Shown: positions 16,106 through 27,066 of the stretch, piece after piece
Layout of the letters: the number at the start of each line of letters is the position of its first letter
How positions within the stretch are numbered: position 1 is the stretch's first letter
From: Mesodorylaimus sp. YZB2_4
Lineage: Eukaryota; Nematoda; Enoplea; Dorylaimida; Dorylaimidae
Assembly (NCBI GenBank): GCA_030248295.1
Contig: JASANH010000209.1
Coordinates: 558,001-622,000 of the forward strand
Length of the DNA stretch: 64,000 nt
Direction: 5' to 3'
Position numbers and translations under genes: made by a program
Notes under the pieces: generated by a model
Database searches by the model: none
The model's input: only the letters and a program-made list of their open reading frames with translations
What the model was told of the DNA's origin: nothing

Positions 16106-16228
16106 GATTTATCCTACTAAAGTTACGTGAACTTCAACATGCCGAAATATTTGTTTTCAAGTTTTAGAGTTTGGAGCAAGGATTTCATTCGAAGCTCATT
16201 GAATTAGATCGCCGAATAGCTGGTGCAG

Positions 16229-16435
16229 GAACCTTGTGCGTCGCTGGACATATCCCAACTGGGAGTCACGGGGTCCAATTCGAAGAGCGATCAAGGAGGC
16301 AATGTGGGACTCGATCCTATCCTGAAATCTGTGAAAAGCGGTCTCACAATGAGAAACGTGGTCAGGTCCGAACATGATCCTTTTGCTAGCAAGATTGCCA
16401 CGCTGATGGAATTTGCAATCAAGATGTTGTGGTGA
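16229..16435 (+). CDS. Candidate terminal exon, 68 codons, unknown
   Basis: An acceptor-like GGTGCAG at 16222-16228 opens a frame beginning EPCASLDISQLGVTGSNS and ending in a hydrophobic helix (FASKIATLMEFAIKMLW) before TGA at 16435. An AATAAA lies at 16611-16616, 176 nt past the stop. An in-frame TAG nine bases before the acceptor means upstream sequence must be intron. No upstream exon was found and the family is not recognised. Confidence 0.3.
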   Translation, partial: EPCASLDISQLGVTGSNSKSDQGGNVGLDPILKSVKSGLTMRNVVRSEHDPFASKIATLMEFAIKMLW

Positions 16436-16750
16436 GGTGATTTGCTAAACTGTGAACCGTGATCATTGAAACTGACAAATCTGTGAAATGTACTTCATTA
16501 TGCGAAGCAATAAGACCTTTTTGAAATTCCACTTTTTGTGTTCAATTAAGTTTTTAGCCAATCTGGAAAACACATTAGCCGCTGCTATATGTATTAGGAA
16601 AACAAAGAAGAATAAACTGAAAAATTAGATGGGTTTTCCACCAACATGCCTGTCTATTGCACTTATAAGATTTGTTTTTCCGCATTGACCGTCTAAACGC
16701 GAATTCCTGCCTGAGCATCACGTTTACGGCTCCGTAAAACGCACTCGTAA

Positions 16751-16881
16751 AGGCGCATTTATAGTCGACAAAATTTCTACTCCTATCCCTAGGGTAGGTG
16801 TAATGGCCATATACTTAAGCGTGTGCTATTACTCCTACCCGAGGGGTAGGTGTAGAAATTTTATCGACTATAAATGCGCCT
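16751..16881. mobile_element. 131-bp Harbinger-like hairpin MITE, TSD TAA
   Basis: Nearly the whole element is one imperfect palindrome with ends AGGCGCATTTATAGTCGA and inner arms TTTCTAC.CCTACCC. It is flanked by direct TAA at 16748-16750 and 16882-16884. A 3-bp TNA target duplication and an AGGC.CATTTATA terminus match the larger element at 25622-26881, so the two belong to one PIF/Harbinger-type group. Confidence 0.8.
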
Positions 16882-17184
16882 TAAAGGTGGCCGTGGTGAC
16901 ACCGTGGTGAAACGCCCGTAGGTCGTAGGCGTAGACTACGACTACGATACGGCTATGGCTACGGCTACGACCCGTGGTGGAACGGGCCCCAGCCTGCCCC
17001 GCCCGTCGTAGTGGGTCTAGACTGAGTAATCCGTCAGCAGCGCTGTATTTAACCTGTGGATCTGTCAGCCGTTTTTGCGTGTTGCAGGGCCAAACCTGGA
17101 AGCAAGGCCATTCAGTTCATTTTATTGACCAATCACAGCACGCATTGCATCCTTCTATCCTCCAGGCGTGCTCATTCCACTGGC

Positions 17185-19552
17185 CTACAGGCCCCGCCCA
17201 TCATTGGCCCAGCCAAACAAGTTGTTCTTCCACCACAGGCTCGTGTCAGTCCACATTTTCTTGGCGTGCACATCGCTTCTAATCAGGTGGGCCAAGGTAC
17301 GTTGAACGTTTTCTGTGCCATATAAGGTGCACTCGGGTCCTCTCACGATGTGTCGCAAATTTAGAATTTGTACATTATTCTCACATCCGATGTACATTGT
17401 GTAAAATGCATCGAGGAGGGCCTTGCACGGGCCAAGGTTACTGGTGCATACGTCGATCCCCGAATATGCAGCGTCGAGCTCAGGTTTGGTATTCTGGTAG
17501 GCGGAACGAATGCACTGCGAGACTGCGCTTCGTTTGGCCCGGGTGTCGCAGAAGATGGCCACCGTCTTTTCATCTTGCAAAAGTGGGATATAACTGTACC
17601 AGAACGAGTAGTAATCACTTGGTAACCTAGAAAAGATTCAATGAAATAATTAAGGAATGCCTGATTGCAAATCGACACAAAAAAGTTGAACAAAAACGGA
17701 CTGCCGCAACCTAATGGACAACAGGCGTGCGCTAAGCGTAGGTTGAGCAGTCCTTGCAATAAATGGGGCTGGCTACGTAATTGCTGAGGGTTCACGTTTT
17801 CAATCATGCACTCTTATCTCGAGCAAAACTCATCGTCACTTACACGCTCAGCGTTGTTACGCGTTCAAAAGCGATTTGAAAGATAGCGAAAACGAGCTGG
17901 TATAAGTCGTTTTGTTCAGCGCCAAGGAACTTGTTGATGGTGTTTACAGCCGGGGCGACACAGCGCAGCACTGTCATGGCCCAATCATCAAACAGCCGCA
18001 TTCCCGAACAAGGCACTTGGTAAGAATTGTCAGCTTTCAACCTTATCTCTTCGCGAGCTGTCGTGGGATCATTGCATTGGTTGCTAAAAAGGAAATAAAA
18101 TAATATGGCAAGTATGGCTTGATGCGATGTATTTATTGTCTTCAATGTTCCGAGTTGTCAAACACTTTCGGTATATCTAAGGCGACTGGAAGCCTGCGTG
18201 TACCTGGCAAGACAAGTGGGAGAGAACAGTTGATCTCCCCCTGCTGGGAGAAATCAACCGGTCGGGTTTACTCTTGAGCCGTAGTCGCAGTTTTTGTGCC
18301 ACCGCATGCTCTTCTGAGCCTGCGGGACATGGACATGCACAAAAGGGGCTGAACTTTTCCAGCAGGTGAGATCATTATTCTCTTTCACTAGCAACGTCAC
18401 AACTGACATGTGGCTGATACACTAGGAGTGAAAGATTTAGATCGATTGAGCCTGCAGCTTAGTGGCGTTGAGCAGCTTCTGGCCAATTTTTCTTGAAAAC
18501 TTTTACTGATAACCTCTGATAATGTTGGCGACAATTTCGTAGAGAAAACTGCGCTTGATCAATTCTCTGTAGTGGTTTCGCTTCTACTGCTTATAGCAAA
18601 GTTTTTCCATTCGAATAACAACAAAAAAAAGTCTTTGATGAAAACTGTGAACGAAAAATGAAGCCTTGTACAAAAACTTAAACTAAATTATATCTGCCTG
18701 AGACAGCACATTTTTCTTTGCAAAACTGTCGCTGATATCGATTTTGGTTATCGCAAAAAAAGTCGCCAAAAAGCGGAAACTCTTCTAATTCAGCTCACGC
18801 GCGACTGTCGTTTGCGACAGGCGCATACTTTTACAGGGGGAGCGACCAATTATAATTAGGTCCTGACTTTTTGACGCCACCATAACTTCTCTTCACTTCA
18901 CAGGAAAGAGAACGGTTTCTCACAAAATACAGGTCCATGCTCACATACAGTTCACCACGACACAACTTCCATTTCGGCATAATAAAACAGCACAAAAAAG
19001 GCTCCCACTGAATTCTTTCCTCGAGCAGTCTGATCCATGTTGTAAATGTGCAGCAAGTAAAAGCAGGAGATGAGGTGGGGCTTTGAGATTAGATGTCAGG
19101 CTGGCGACGGGTCAATCATGATAACATTGCCTCTGGCCCCTTCCCCTGGAAGCAGTTTGAATTTATTTGAAGGCAATGAGAGCGATCACAACACTTTTTA
19201 TCATCGGGCATGTACAATGGCCCGATCCGAGCGGCTGACGAAAGACAGCCTAATAGTGGGAAACCTAGTGTTTTGCCCTGGCCTAAGGGTGGAACATGAC
19301 CCTGACGGGTGATGCTCTTGATGCGGTTCCAAAATAAGATCAGAAGCAGCTCGAAACTTTGAATGCTTACTTGATGTAACAGTTGAGGACATTCTGCTGT
19401 ATGTTAGTCGCATTAGGCTTTTGAACATTGATCGCACAATCCCTGGCAGCGAGTGCCAGATCTTTGCACATTATGACTGCCGATGACATGGAAGATTGCG
19501 AGCGGGTGCATCCAAGCAGGCAGGCCCAAACGAACACAACAATTCCGATCAT
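17185..19552 (-). CDS. Secreted cysteine-rich protein, copy A (3 exons, 287 aa)
   Basis: Exons 19371-19552, 17844-18083 and 17185-17626 join in phase (2 then 2) to 288 codons including stop. The N-terminus MIGIVVFVWACLLGC is a typical signal peptide. About 12 cysteines remain after it, spread over all three exons, with an N-glycosylation sequon NAT near residue 48. Exon 3 contains the Cys-rich core (DVCTSNLGPC, MYIGCENN) and a Trp-rich end. A TATA box (TCTATAAGC on the minus strand, 19602-19610) lies about 50 nt upstream of the ATG. An out-of-frame ATG lies 9 nt before the chosen start. AATAAA is at 17126-17121, 59 nt past the stop. The family is not recognised; function unknown, presumably extracellular (defence, mucosal or reproductive are all possible). 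The duplicate at 20688-23468 shares every splice site. Confidence 0.75.
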
Positions 19553-19599
19553 CTTTGTTCATGCAGAGTGGATTACTCGTACCATGCAAGGTGCCCAGT

Positions 19600-19611
19600 G
19601 CTTATAGAGAC
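19600..19611 (-). promoter_or_regulatory. TATA box of secreted-protein gene, copy A
   Basis: TCTATAAGCA on the minus strand about 50 nt upstream of the ATG at 19552. The same box and flanks recur in copy B at about 23516-23527. Confidence 0.65.
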
Positions 19612-19905
19612 GGCCGAGGCAGCCTTTGCTGGTAGCAGCTTGCTAGTCGGCGGATAGTGTGCCGTGGCGACTTATTTTCCTGTCTCTTCTTAACAATAAT
19701 TTTATGACTTTCCAACACATTCATGACATCTGTTTGTCTCGGGAGAAACGACACGAAAGAGGCATGTTCGAATTGTACCTTGTCCCTCCCAGTCATTCTG
19801 TTGCTGCCTGGCTTCGATGCTAGCTGACAGCTGCCGCATGGCTTCAGTCCAGGATCCGTCGGACTACTCTTCTAAAATCTTGTATGCCCCGCGAAAAGTC
19901 CTCGC

Positions 19906-20390
19906 ACACTGGCTGGTCACATGTACTCGCGGTTTTAGGGTTGACAAGTAGACCATAACAACCAGCCTCATTTATGTCACCAGCATGGGGGAGGTGGCTT
20001 CTAGAAGATGCTCACGTATGCAGCCCTTGTATAGCAAATATATTGTGTCCGTTTCTGACTACGGAAGACTCACGAGGGCTGTCTCGCGAATCGAAACAAG
20101 AGTTTGCATAAAGGCAGTACACGAGCGGTAATTAATTTTAATGATGATAATTTTTTCCTGTAGCTACTGGTCAACCAGAAAATGGCCATTTGTCCGAGCA
20201 CTTACATCAATCACTCAAGTTCTCCGCGCGCGCACTGGCAGCGCTGTCAAATTGCGCAGCCAGGTTGAGATCTCGGGGATCGAGCCGTCCCAGAAAAGCG
20301 ACGCGCACTTTATTTATTTCTCTCCTGCCTATGTTGTCAGCAGCGCTGTATTCGACTTGTAGATCTTGCGTGTTGCAGATGGTGACACCG
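19906..20390. other. Spacer between the two duplication units
   Basis: No gene recognised. Contains a short block of alternating CG (GCGCGCGC near 20226) and GTCAGCAGCGCTGTAT-like sequence near 20335, which also occurs at the start of each duplication unit. Confidence 0.5.
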
Positions 20391-23300
20391 TGGCCGTGGT
20401 GACACCGTGGTGAAACGCCCGTAGGTCGTAGGCGTAGACTACGACTACGATACGGCTATGGCTACGGCTACGACCCGTGGTGAAACGGGCCCCAGCCTGC
20501 CCCGCCCGTCGTAGTGGGTCTAGACTGAGTAATCCGTCAGCAGCGCTGTATTTAACCTGTGGATCTGTCAGCCGTTTTTGCGTGTTGCAGGGCCAAACCT
20601 GGAAGCAAGGCCATTCAGTTCATTTTATTGACCCATCACAGCACGCATTGCATCCTTCTATCCTCCAGGCGTGCTCATACCACTGGCCTACAGACCCCGT
20701 CCATCATTGGCCCAGCCAAACAAGTTGTTCTTCCACCACAGGTTCGTGTCAGCGCAAAGTTTCTTGGCGTGCACATCGCTTCTAATCAGGTGGGCCAAGG
20801 TACGTTGAACGTTTTCTGTGCCGGAAGAGGTGCAACTGGGTCCACTCAAGACGTATTGCAACTTTTGAATTTGTACATTATTCTCGCATCCGATGTACAT
20901 GGTGTAAAATGCATCGAAGAGGGCCTTGCACGGGCCCAGATTACTCGTGCATACGTCGATCCCCGAACATGCAGCGCTGAGCTCGGGTTTGGTATTCTGG
21001 TAGGCGGAATGCACTGGAGACTGCGCTTCGTTTGGCCCGGGTGTCGCAGAAGATGGCCACCGTCTTTTCATCTTGCAAAAGTGGAATATAACTGTACCCG
21101 AACGAGAAGTGATTATTTGTTATCCTAGGATAGATTGAGTTAAATGATTAAAAAGTATGCCCAATCAGATATAGACACAAAAAATATGGAACCAAAACGG
21201 AATGCAGCATCCTGATGGACAACGCGTACGCTAAGCATAGGTTGAGCAGTCCTTGCAATAAATGGGGCTGGCTACGTCATGGCTGAGGGTTCACGTTTTC
21301 AATCACGTACTCCAACCTCGAACAAAACGTATCGTCACTTACACGCTCAGCGTCTTCACGCGTTGAACGGCGAGTTTAAATACAGCGATAAAGAGCTGGT
21401 ATAAGTCGGAATCATCAGCGCCAAAGAACTTTCTCATGGTGTCCATAGCAGTACCGATACAGGCCATCGTTGCATGGGCGAATTCTTCAAACAGGTAAAA
21501 TCCAGAACAAGAGCTTGGGTAATTCTCAGATTTCAACCTTATCTCTTCGCGAGCTGTCGTGGGATCATTGCATTGGTTGCTAAAAAGGAAACAAAATAAT
21601 ATGACAAGTATGGCTTGATGCGATGTATATTTATTGGGTTCAACGTTCCGAGTTTTCAAACACTTTCGGCATATTTAATGCAACTGGAAGCCTGTGCGAC
21701 CCTAGCAAGACAAGTGGGAGAGAATAGTTGATCTTCCCTGGCTGGGACGCGTCAACTCGTCGGGCTTATGCTTCAGACGTAGTCGCAGTTTTTTGTGCCA
21801 CCGCATGCTCTTCTGGGCTTGGACTACATGGACATGCAAACTTTACCAAAAGCGGTTGGAATTTTTCACCTGGGCAGATCGATTATTCTCTCAAACTAGC
21901 AACGCCAGGGCTATACAATCGATGTCAGCGGGGGCATTTAAAGACGAAGTGGCTGATAGATTTCTCATTCTGTAGGATCAGATTTAGATCGATTGAGCCT
22001 GCAGCTTAGTGGCGTTGAGCAGCTTCTGGCCAATTTTTCTTGAAAACTTTTACTGATAACCTCTGATAATGTCGGCGACAATGTCGTAGAGAAAACTGCG
22101 CTTGATCAATTCTCTGTAGTGGTTCCGCTTTTGCTGCTTATAGCGAAGTTTTTTCATTCGAATCACAGGAATTAAAAAAAATCCTTGGTGAGAGCTGGGA
22201 ACGAAAAATTAAGCCTCGAAGTTATATCTGCCTGATACAGCAAAGTTTTGTCTACGAAATTGTCGCTGACATCAATTTTGGTTATGGCTAAGAAGTTCAA
22301 AAAAAGTCGCCCAAAAGGAAAATCTGCGAGTCTAGCGCATGCGCGACTGTCGTGCGTATACATACATTCCAATCACAAATATTCAAATATCGAATTCCGT
22401 CCAGTAGTTATCGAGATATTTAGTTTTAAAATAATCAAGTTTTTTAATGATCACCCGATACTTCAGGGGGGCGACCAACCATAATTACCCCCCCCCCCCC
22501 CGAATATTTGACTCCACCGTTAGTTCTTCACTTTACAAGAAAGAGAACGATTTCTCACAAAATACAGTTCACTACGATACAACTTCCCATTTCGACATGA
22601 TAAAAACAGCACAAAAGTGGCTCCTATTAAATTCCCCCCTCGAGCAATCTGATGAATGTTGTGAATGTGCAGCAAGTAAGTGCAGGTGTAGTGATAATGG
22701 GGTTTATGGCCTAACCGGTTGCTCATTAGCATAAGTCTCATTTATGCGTCTAACCAGTTTGGGCCTGTCTCGTTCTTTGGTTCATGTGGATGCCTTTTTT
22801 CCTACTCACTCTCAGTTGCTGCCTGTGCCAAGAACAGCCGCCTTCTCTTCGTCTCTTTGTAACCCCCCCGCCTGGTAGGCCATGGCGAGTGGGAGAGAGT
22901 AATCAATACTCTCCCCTGGCTGGGAAACGTCAACCCCTCGGGTGGTAGGCCATGGCGAGTGGGTTACATCTTGTCTTCACGTAGACCGAACACCGGGTCA
23001 GACCCGTGGCAAGGTAGGATACCTACACGACTACACAGAAAAGGAGAGTAACGACTGGCTGTTATTGATAAGTGGGCCCATGAGATGAGTCTGGCATCCG
23101 GTTACTACCTCTGGCGCCTTCCCCTGGGAGCAGTTTGAATTTATTCGAAGGAAAGGAGATCGATCACAACACTCGATCACAGCCTGGTGTTTGGACCTGG
23201 CCTGGGGATGAAACATGACCCTGACGGGCGATGTCCTGGGTGCGACTGAACAAGATCAATAGCTGCTCGAAATTATGATTGCTTACTTGATGTAACAGTT

Positions 23301-23820
23301 GAGGACATTCTGCTGGATGTTAGTTCCATTCGGCTGTGGAACATTGGTCGCACAATCGGCGGCTTTAAGTACCAGCTCTTCGCACATGCTAACTGCCGAT
23401 GACATGGAAGATTGCGAGTGGGTGCATCCAAGCAGGCAGGCCCAAACGAACACAACAATTCCGATCATCTTTGTTCATGCAGAGTGGATTACTCGTACCA
23501 TGCAAGGTGCCCAGTGCTTATAGAGACGGCCGAGGCAGCCTTTGCTGGTAGCAGCTTGCTAGTCGGCGGATAGCGTGTCGTGGCGACCCATTTTCCTCTC
23601 TCTTCTTAACAATAATTTTATGACTTTCCAACACATTCATGACATCTGTTTGTCTCGGGAGAAATGACACGAAAAAGGCATGTTCGAATTGTACCTTGTC
23701 CCTCCCAGTCATTCTGTTGCTGCCTGGCTTCGATGCTAGCTGACAGCTGCCGCATGGGTTCAGTCCAGGATCCGGCGGACTGCTCTTCTATAATTTTCTA
23801 TGCCCTGCAAAATGTCTTCG
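20391..23820. repeat. Tandem segmental duplication, copy B
   Basis: Second copy of the unit at 16889-19905, in the same orientation. It is longer because of an extra ~350-bp block at about 22715-23090, which contains a directly repeated GGTAGGCCATGGCGAGTGGG at 22874 and 22944. A C14 tract at 22488-22501 also differs from copy A. Confidence 0.9.
20688..23468 (-). pseudogene. Secreted cysteine-rich protein, copy B, frameshifted
   Basis: Exons 23287-23468, 21343-21579 and 20688-21124 correspond one-to-one with copy A and keep its splice sites, signal peptide and TATA box. Exon 3 is 5 nt shorter (437 versus 442 nt). The loss lies near 21010, where copy A reads CGCAGTGCATTCG and copy B lacks five bases. 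The frame then shifts and stops at TAA 20941-20943, giving about 200 aa without most exon-3 cysteines. The original frame remains open to 20688, so the break is recent. Exon 2 differs from copy A at many residues while adjacent intron sequence is nearly unchanged. It may still yield a truncated secreted product. Confidence 0.7.
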
Positions 23821-24091
23821 AACAAAATACTGTACGCAAGCAGACCATTGTCAAATCACTTATCACGTGTAAAAAAAGTGACGAAATGGAAGTGTCTAAC
23901 GACGCACTCACTCATAGTCAGCCTCCTCCAGTGAGGATGCTTAGATGGTAGAAGTTGCGGACCCCCATTCTACAGCACAGGGGCCCACATTCTAGAAAGG
24001 TAATCTCCCGAAATGATCGAAATTCCGTGAAATCCCATGGCAGTGTTCTCGGGTACCATGCCTCGCATGCTGGGGTCAAAAATCCATCAAT

Positions 24092-24180
24092 GAGTCGCGG
24101 TGACTCAGTTGGTTGGCGTTGGTCACGCATTCCTTGGGCCAGCAACCGTGACCGGGAGGCCGCAGTTCTATTGCAGTCGA
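24092..24180 (+). repeat. tRNA-derived SINE head
   Basis: GGTGACTCAGTTGGTTGGCG has a clear RNA polymerase III A box (TGACTCAGTTGG). About 50 nt downstream CCGCAGTTCTATTGC resembles a degenerate B box. The following ~330 bp (to ~24510) are GC-rich repeat-like sequence without a convincing gene, which fits a SINE body. Confidence 0.5.
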
Positions 24181-24510
24181 GGGCGTCAGGTTAGTAAGCC
24201 CGTCGCTGGCCTTGCACACCTGGCTCTGGGCGACTCACCCAGCAGCGGCGTCGCGGGGAACGAGTAGAGAATCGGTAAACTGGTTCCCGAACACCAGTCG
24301 GGAAGGTCCCTCCTTTTTTGCCCCAGTATCATCCTGGGACGCTGATGCTGGCGCAGGATGCCCTCGTGTGGAGGTTCTCCAAGTGGAGACACACAGAGGG
24401 AGCTGGTCACCTCACGGCCTAGCTTATCATACCATGACTCTGACCAGCTAGGCAAAAACGGGTTGGAAGTCCCGTGGGCCAGGTCCTGCATGGGTACCCA
24501 CACCCGGTTT

Positions 24511-25618
24511 AGGTGAGAGTCGACGCGTACGGTATTTTCTTCTGGTTTGATTTATATTCATATTTATGACAGCGCTGCAACTTAAAATCTCATGCATTTT
24601 GTGTCTGGTTTTATCAAAACAGTTCTGATGTCTGCCATTTTGAGGCTAGTTGTGACTATTGTTGATGTCCGCATCCATACATATATCTAATCGATATCGA
24701 TATCATTTGACGTATCGATATCGAAATCATATCATATCTATATTTACTATATGTTGTCTTTGGAAATATGCACACGGCACTATGCGGCACGTTGTAAGAC
24801 CCTAGTCTCACAAGTCGGATGTTGATCTAGGTTTACTCCGACCGCACCGTAGGAACACGCCCATGAGACTAACTAGGATACCAGCAGATTCCTGAACTCT
24901 ACAACTTTATCTCATCAGCGTTGTTGTAGATGCAGCTAGAATCCGCTAGATCTAGCGGAATTTTGGCCTGACAAGCGGGAAAAACAGCGGATTGAGTGTT
25001 TTAGCGGGTTTTTTCAGCGGATTTTGGCTTTTTCAGCAGATTCTACCTGATTTTTGTAATTTTATGTACAAGTAGCCCCTGCGACCGGTTTTTAAAATGC
25101 GCGCTCTTTCCGTGATCTGCAGGTTCTATGTCGCGCACTGCACAGCAACACTTCGAATTCTTATTTAGGCTCTATCGTACGCATCTCATCTAAACTTTTT
25201 TTATCGGTGCTAAAATTTCCGATCGTTCAGCTTTGGCGAAGTAGCTGATTTACAGGGCAGGGTTTGTGTGAGATGAGGATATGCTGGCAATAATTAATGT
25301 TAGGAGGGTTCAAGGCATCATGGGTCGCGACACGATGGGATAGGGCTTTGTCGGATTTAATCGGATGAGTTTCAGATCGGATCAAGTGAAATACTTGCAA
25401 TTTTTTTTGTAGCAACGCATCAAATTTTTTGGAAGGCTTTTTTCGCCAAAAACGATTGAGCACCTCCTTGGGCAAAACCTCGTTTCCATGGCCATTTTTG
25501 TAGTTGGCGGCACAGATCCTGTACCTGCGCATCAAGTGTCAATACAGCAATCTTTAAACTCAGCCATAAACTTTCGATCACTTATCATCAAAAAAGAGAC
25601 AATACTAGTCGTTTTTCC
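24511..25618. other. AT-rich spacer, no gene recognised
   Basis: Contains an ATATCGATATC-rich patch at 24680-24740 and a run of AGCGGATTTT-like short repeats at 24950-25040. A minus-strand frame at 25227-25535 has semi-plausible composition, but has no ATG start and no splice support. Confidence 0.5.
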
Positions 25619-25621
25619 TCA

Positions 25622-26881
25622 AGGCTCATTTATACTGGCCACCGAGCTCTCTGTGACATAGCGGCGCACTGCTTGGAATGGTCCCGAATTTTCATGTTCG
25701 AGGATTACTGTACTCTGTCCCAGACTTCACTGGACCCTGAAAACTCGGGGACTAGTATAAATGCACCAAAGTCAGGAAAATGAGTATAAAAGCGACCAGG
25801 CCCAGGCGCCCGTACTGAGTCCCCGATCGGTGTCCCTGCGCGCTCTGTCCCTGCGTTTTTGCACAAAAAGTCATAGTTTGTGCAAAAGCGCAGGGACCCA
25901 TATCTATCAATTCTAAAAATCGACGATCGTCTCTAAAATTTTGAACAGAATGTTGACAGATGCAGTTTTTACCGCTTAATCCGAAAATTAAGTCGAAATT
26001 TCGGTTTGAGGGTGATTTTGACCTGTACTTCCTCATTTTCTGAGCCTAGTTTTTCGCTTTCAAGGAGCTCACTCTATGCTCCTCACATCATTGATCTATG
26101 AGCCTCATATGAGTGATTTATTGATCATGTCGTTGAATTCGGGTATTCGATTGATCATGTGACCATTTGATCAGTCAGTATGATCGATCTGATCATTTAC
26201 ATCAATCGATTGATCGGGTGATCGATCGATTGATTGATCGTGTCATCGATTGATCAATTGATCGATTGATTGAGTGATCGGGTGATCTACTTGATGATAT
26301 GATTCATCGATCGATCCATCGGTCGATCATATAGATCAGATCAGCTCATCGTATCGATCAGACCAGCTGATCATATCGATCACCCGATCATTTGAAACAG
26401 CGGATGGATCAGTCAGTCATCCGCCGAGTGATCGGGCAGCAATTGATCGGTCATTCTTATACGATTCTTTCATGGTTTTTATTCTTATCGGCCGTATCAA
26501 TATTTTCCAATTACCCCACTCTAATCGATAAAAAGCGCTACAGAAAAGCAATTGTGCATATGGCTATCACGTCGTTCTGTTTTCGCGTATTCTAATCGTA
26601 TAGGATCTCTGTCCGGCATAAAGCCCACGTTTCTGACTGGTTTCCGCCGCGCCGCGCCTCTTTGTGCAAAGAGCAGAAAATGTTTTCGTCTCTCTAGCGC
26701 CTCTCTGGACAGCGCCTCTCTAGACGCAGGGACAGAGTCCCAGTTTCTGCAAAACAAGACAGTGCGCTCTGGAGCGGGAACTCTGGAGGCAGTATAAACG
26801 CCCTCTCCGTGACAGAGTGGCAGAGAACTCTGTTCTGAGCGCGCAGTCACAGAGAACTCGGTGGCCAGTATAAATGAGCCT
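25622..26881. mobile_element. 1.26-kb Harbinger-like element with TCA target duplication
   Basis: The terminal inverted repeat of about 36 bp begins AGGCTCATTTATACTGGCCA at 25622 and recurs inverted ending at 26881. Direct TCA lies at 25619-25621 and 26882-26884. GTATAAA words recur subterminally on both sides. The interior has no transposase frame. It contains a GATC-rich block at about 26065-26440. Terminus and 3-bp TNA duplication match the 131-bp hairpin at 16751-16881. Confidence 0.8.
26065..26440. repeat. GATC-dense block
   Basis: Roughly 370 bp in which TGATC/GATCA words recur every 8-15 bp (for example TGATCGATCGATTGATCGTG). They lie inside the 1.26-kb element. A similar block lies at 51660-52020. 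Confidence 0.85.
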
Positions 26882-27066
26882 TCATCCATCATCAAATATT
26901 TAATCAACTCATTTTCAGCACATGCTACCAATGTTTAGGTTTATCTGAAACCTAATTTTATCATATCCGCACATTTGCAGCAATCTGCAGAAAATCAAAA
27001 ACAAATCAAAAATCCTAATTCGATCGAAGGCCAAAACTTTTTTACAGTTGATCAAACTAATCAAAT

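Larger units (their letters stand above)
16889..19905. repeat. Tandem segmental duplication, copy A
   Basis: About 3 kb that aligns along its length with 20391-23820, starting with CCGTGGTGACACCGTGG and a TACGGCTA-rich block and ending shortly after CAGTCCAGGATCC. It includes one complete secreted-protein gene with introns, promoter and polyadenylation signal. Similarity of the non-coding parts is high by eye (introns roughly 80%, promoter higher). Confidence 0.9.

Noticed and set aside
17844-18145. Apparent independent secreted protein with hydrophobic start before SNQCNDP on the minus strand
   Set aside because: The hydrophobic stretch is the pyrimidine-rich intron end before a TTTTTAG acceptor. 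Joining to 19371-19552 gives a real signal peptide, matching phase and a closed frame.
25227-25535. Minus-strand frame of 102 codons with lysine-rich sequence
   Set aside because: No ATG at the frame start, no splice signals and no recognisable family; at most a decayed mobile-element fragment.
26521-26931. 136-codon minus-strand frame
   Set aside because: It overlaps the right end and terminal inverted repeat of the Harbinger-like element and has no transposase motif.
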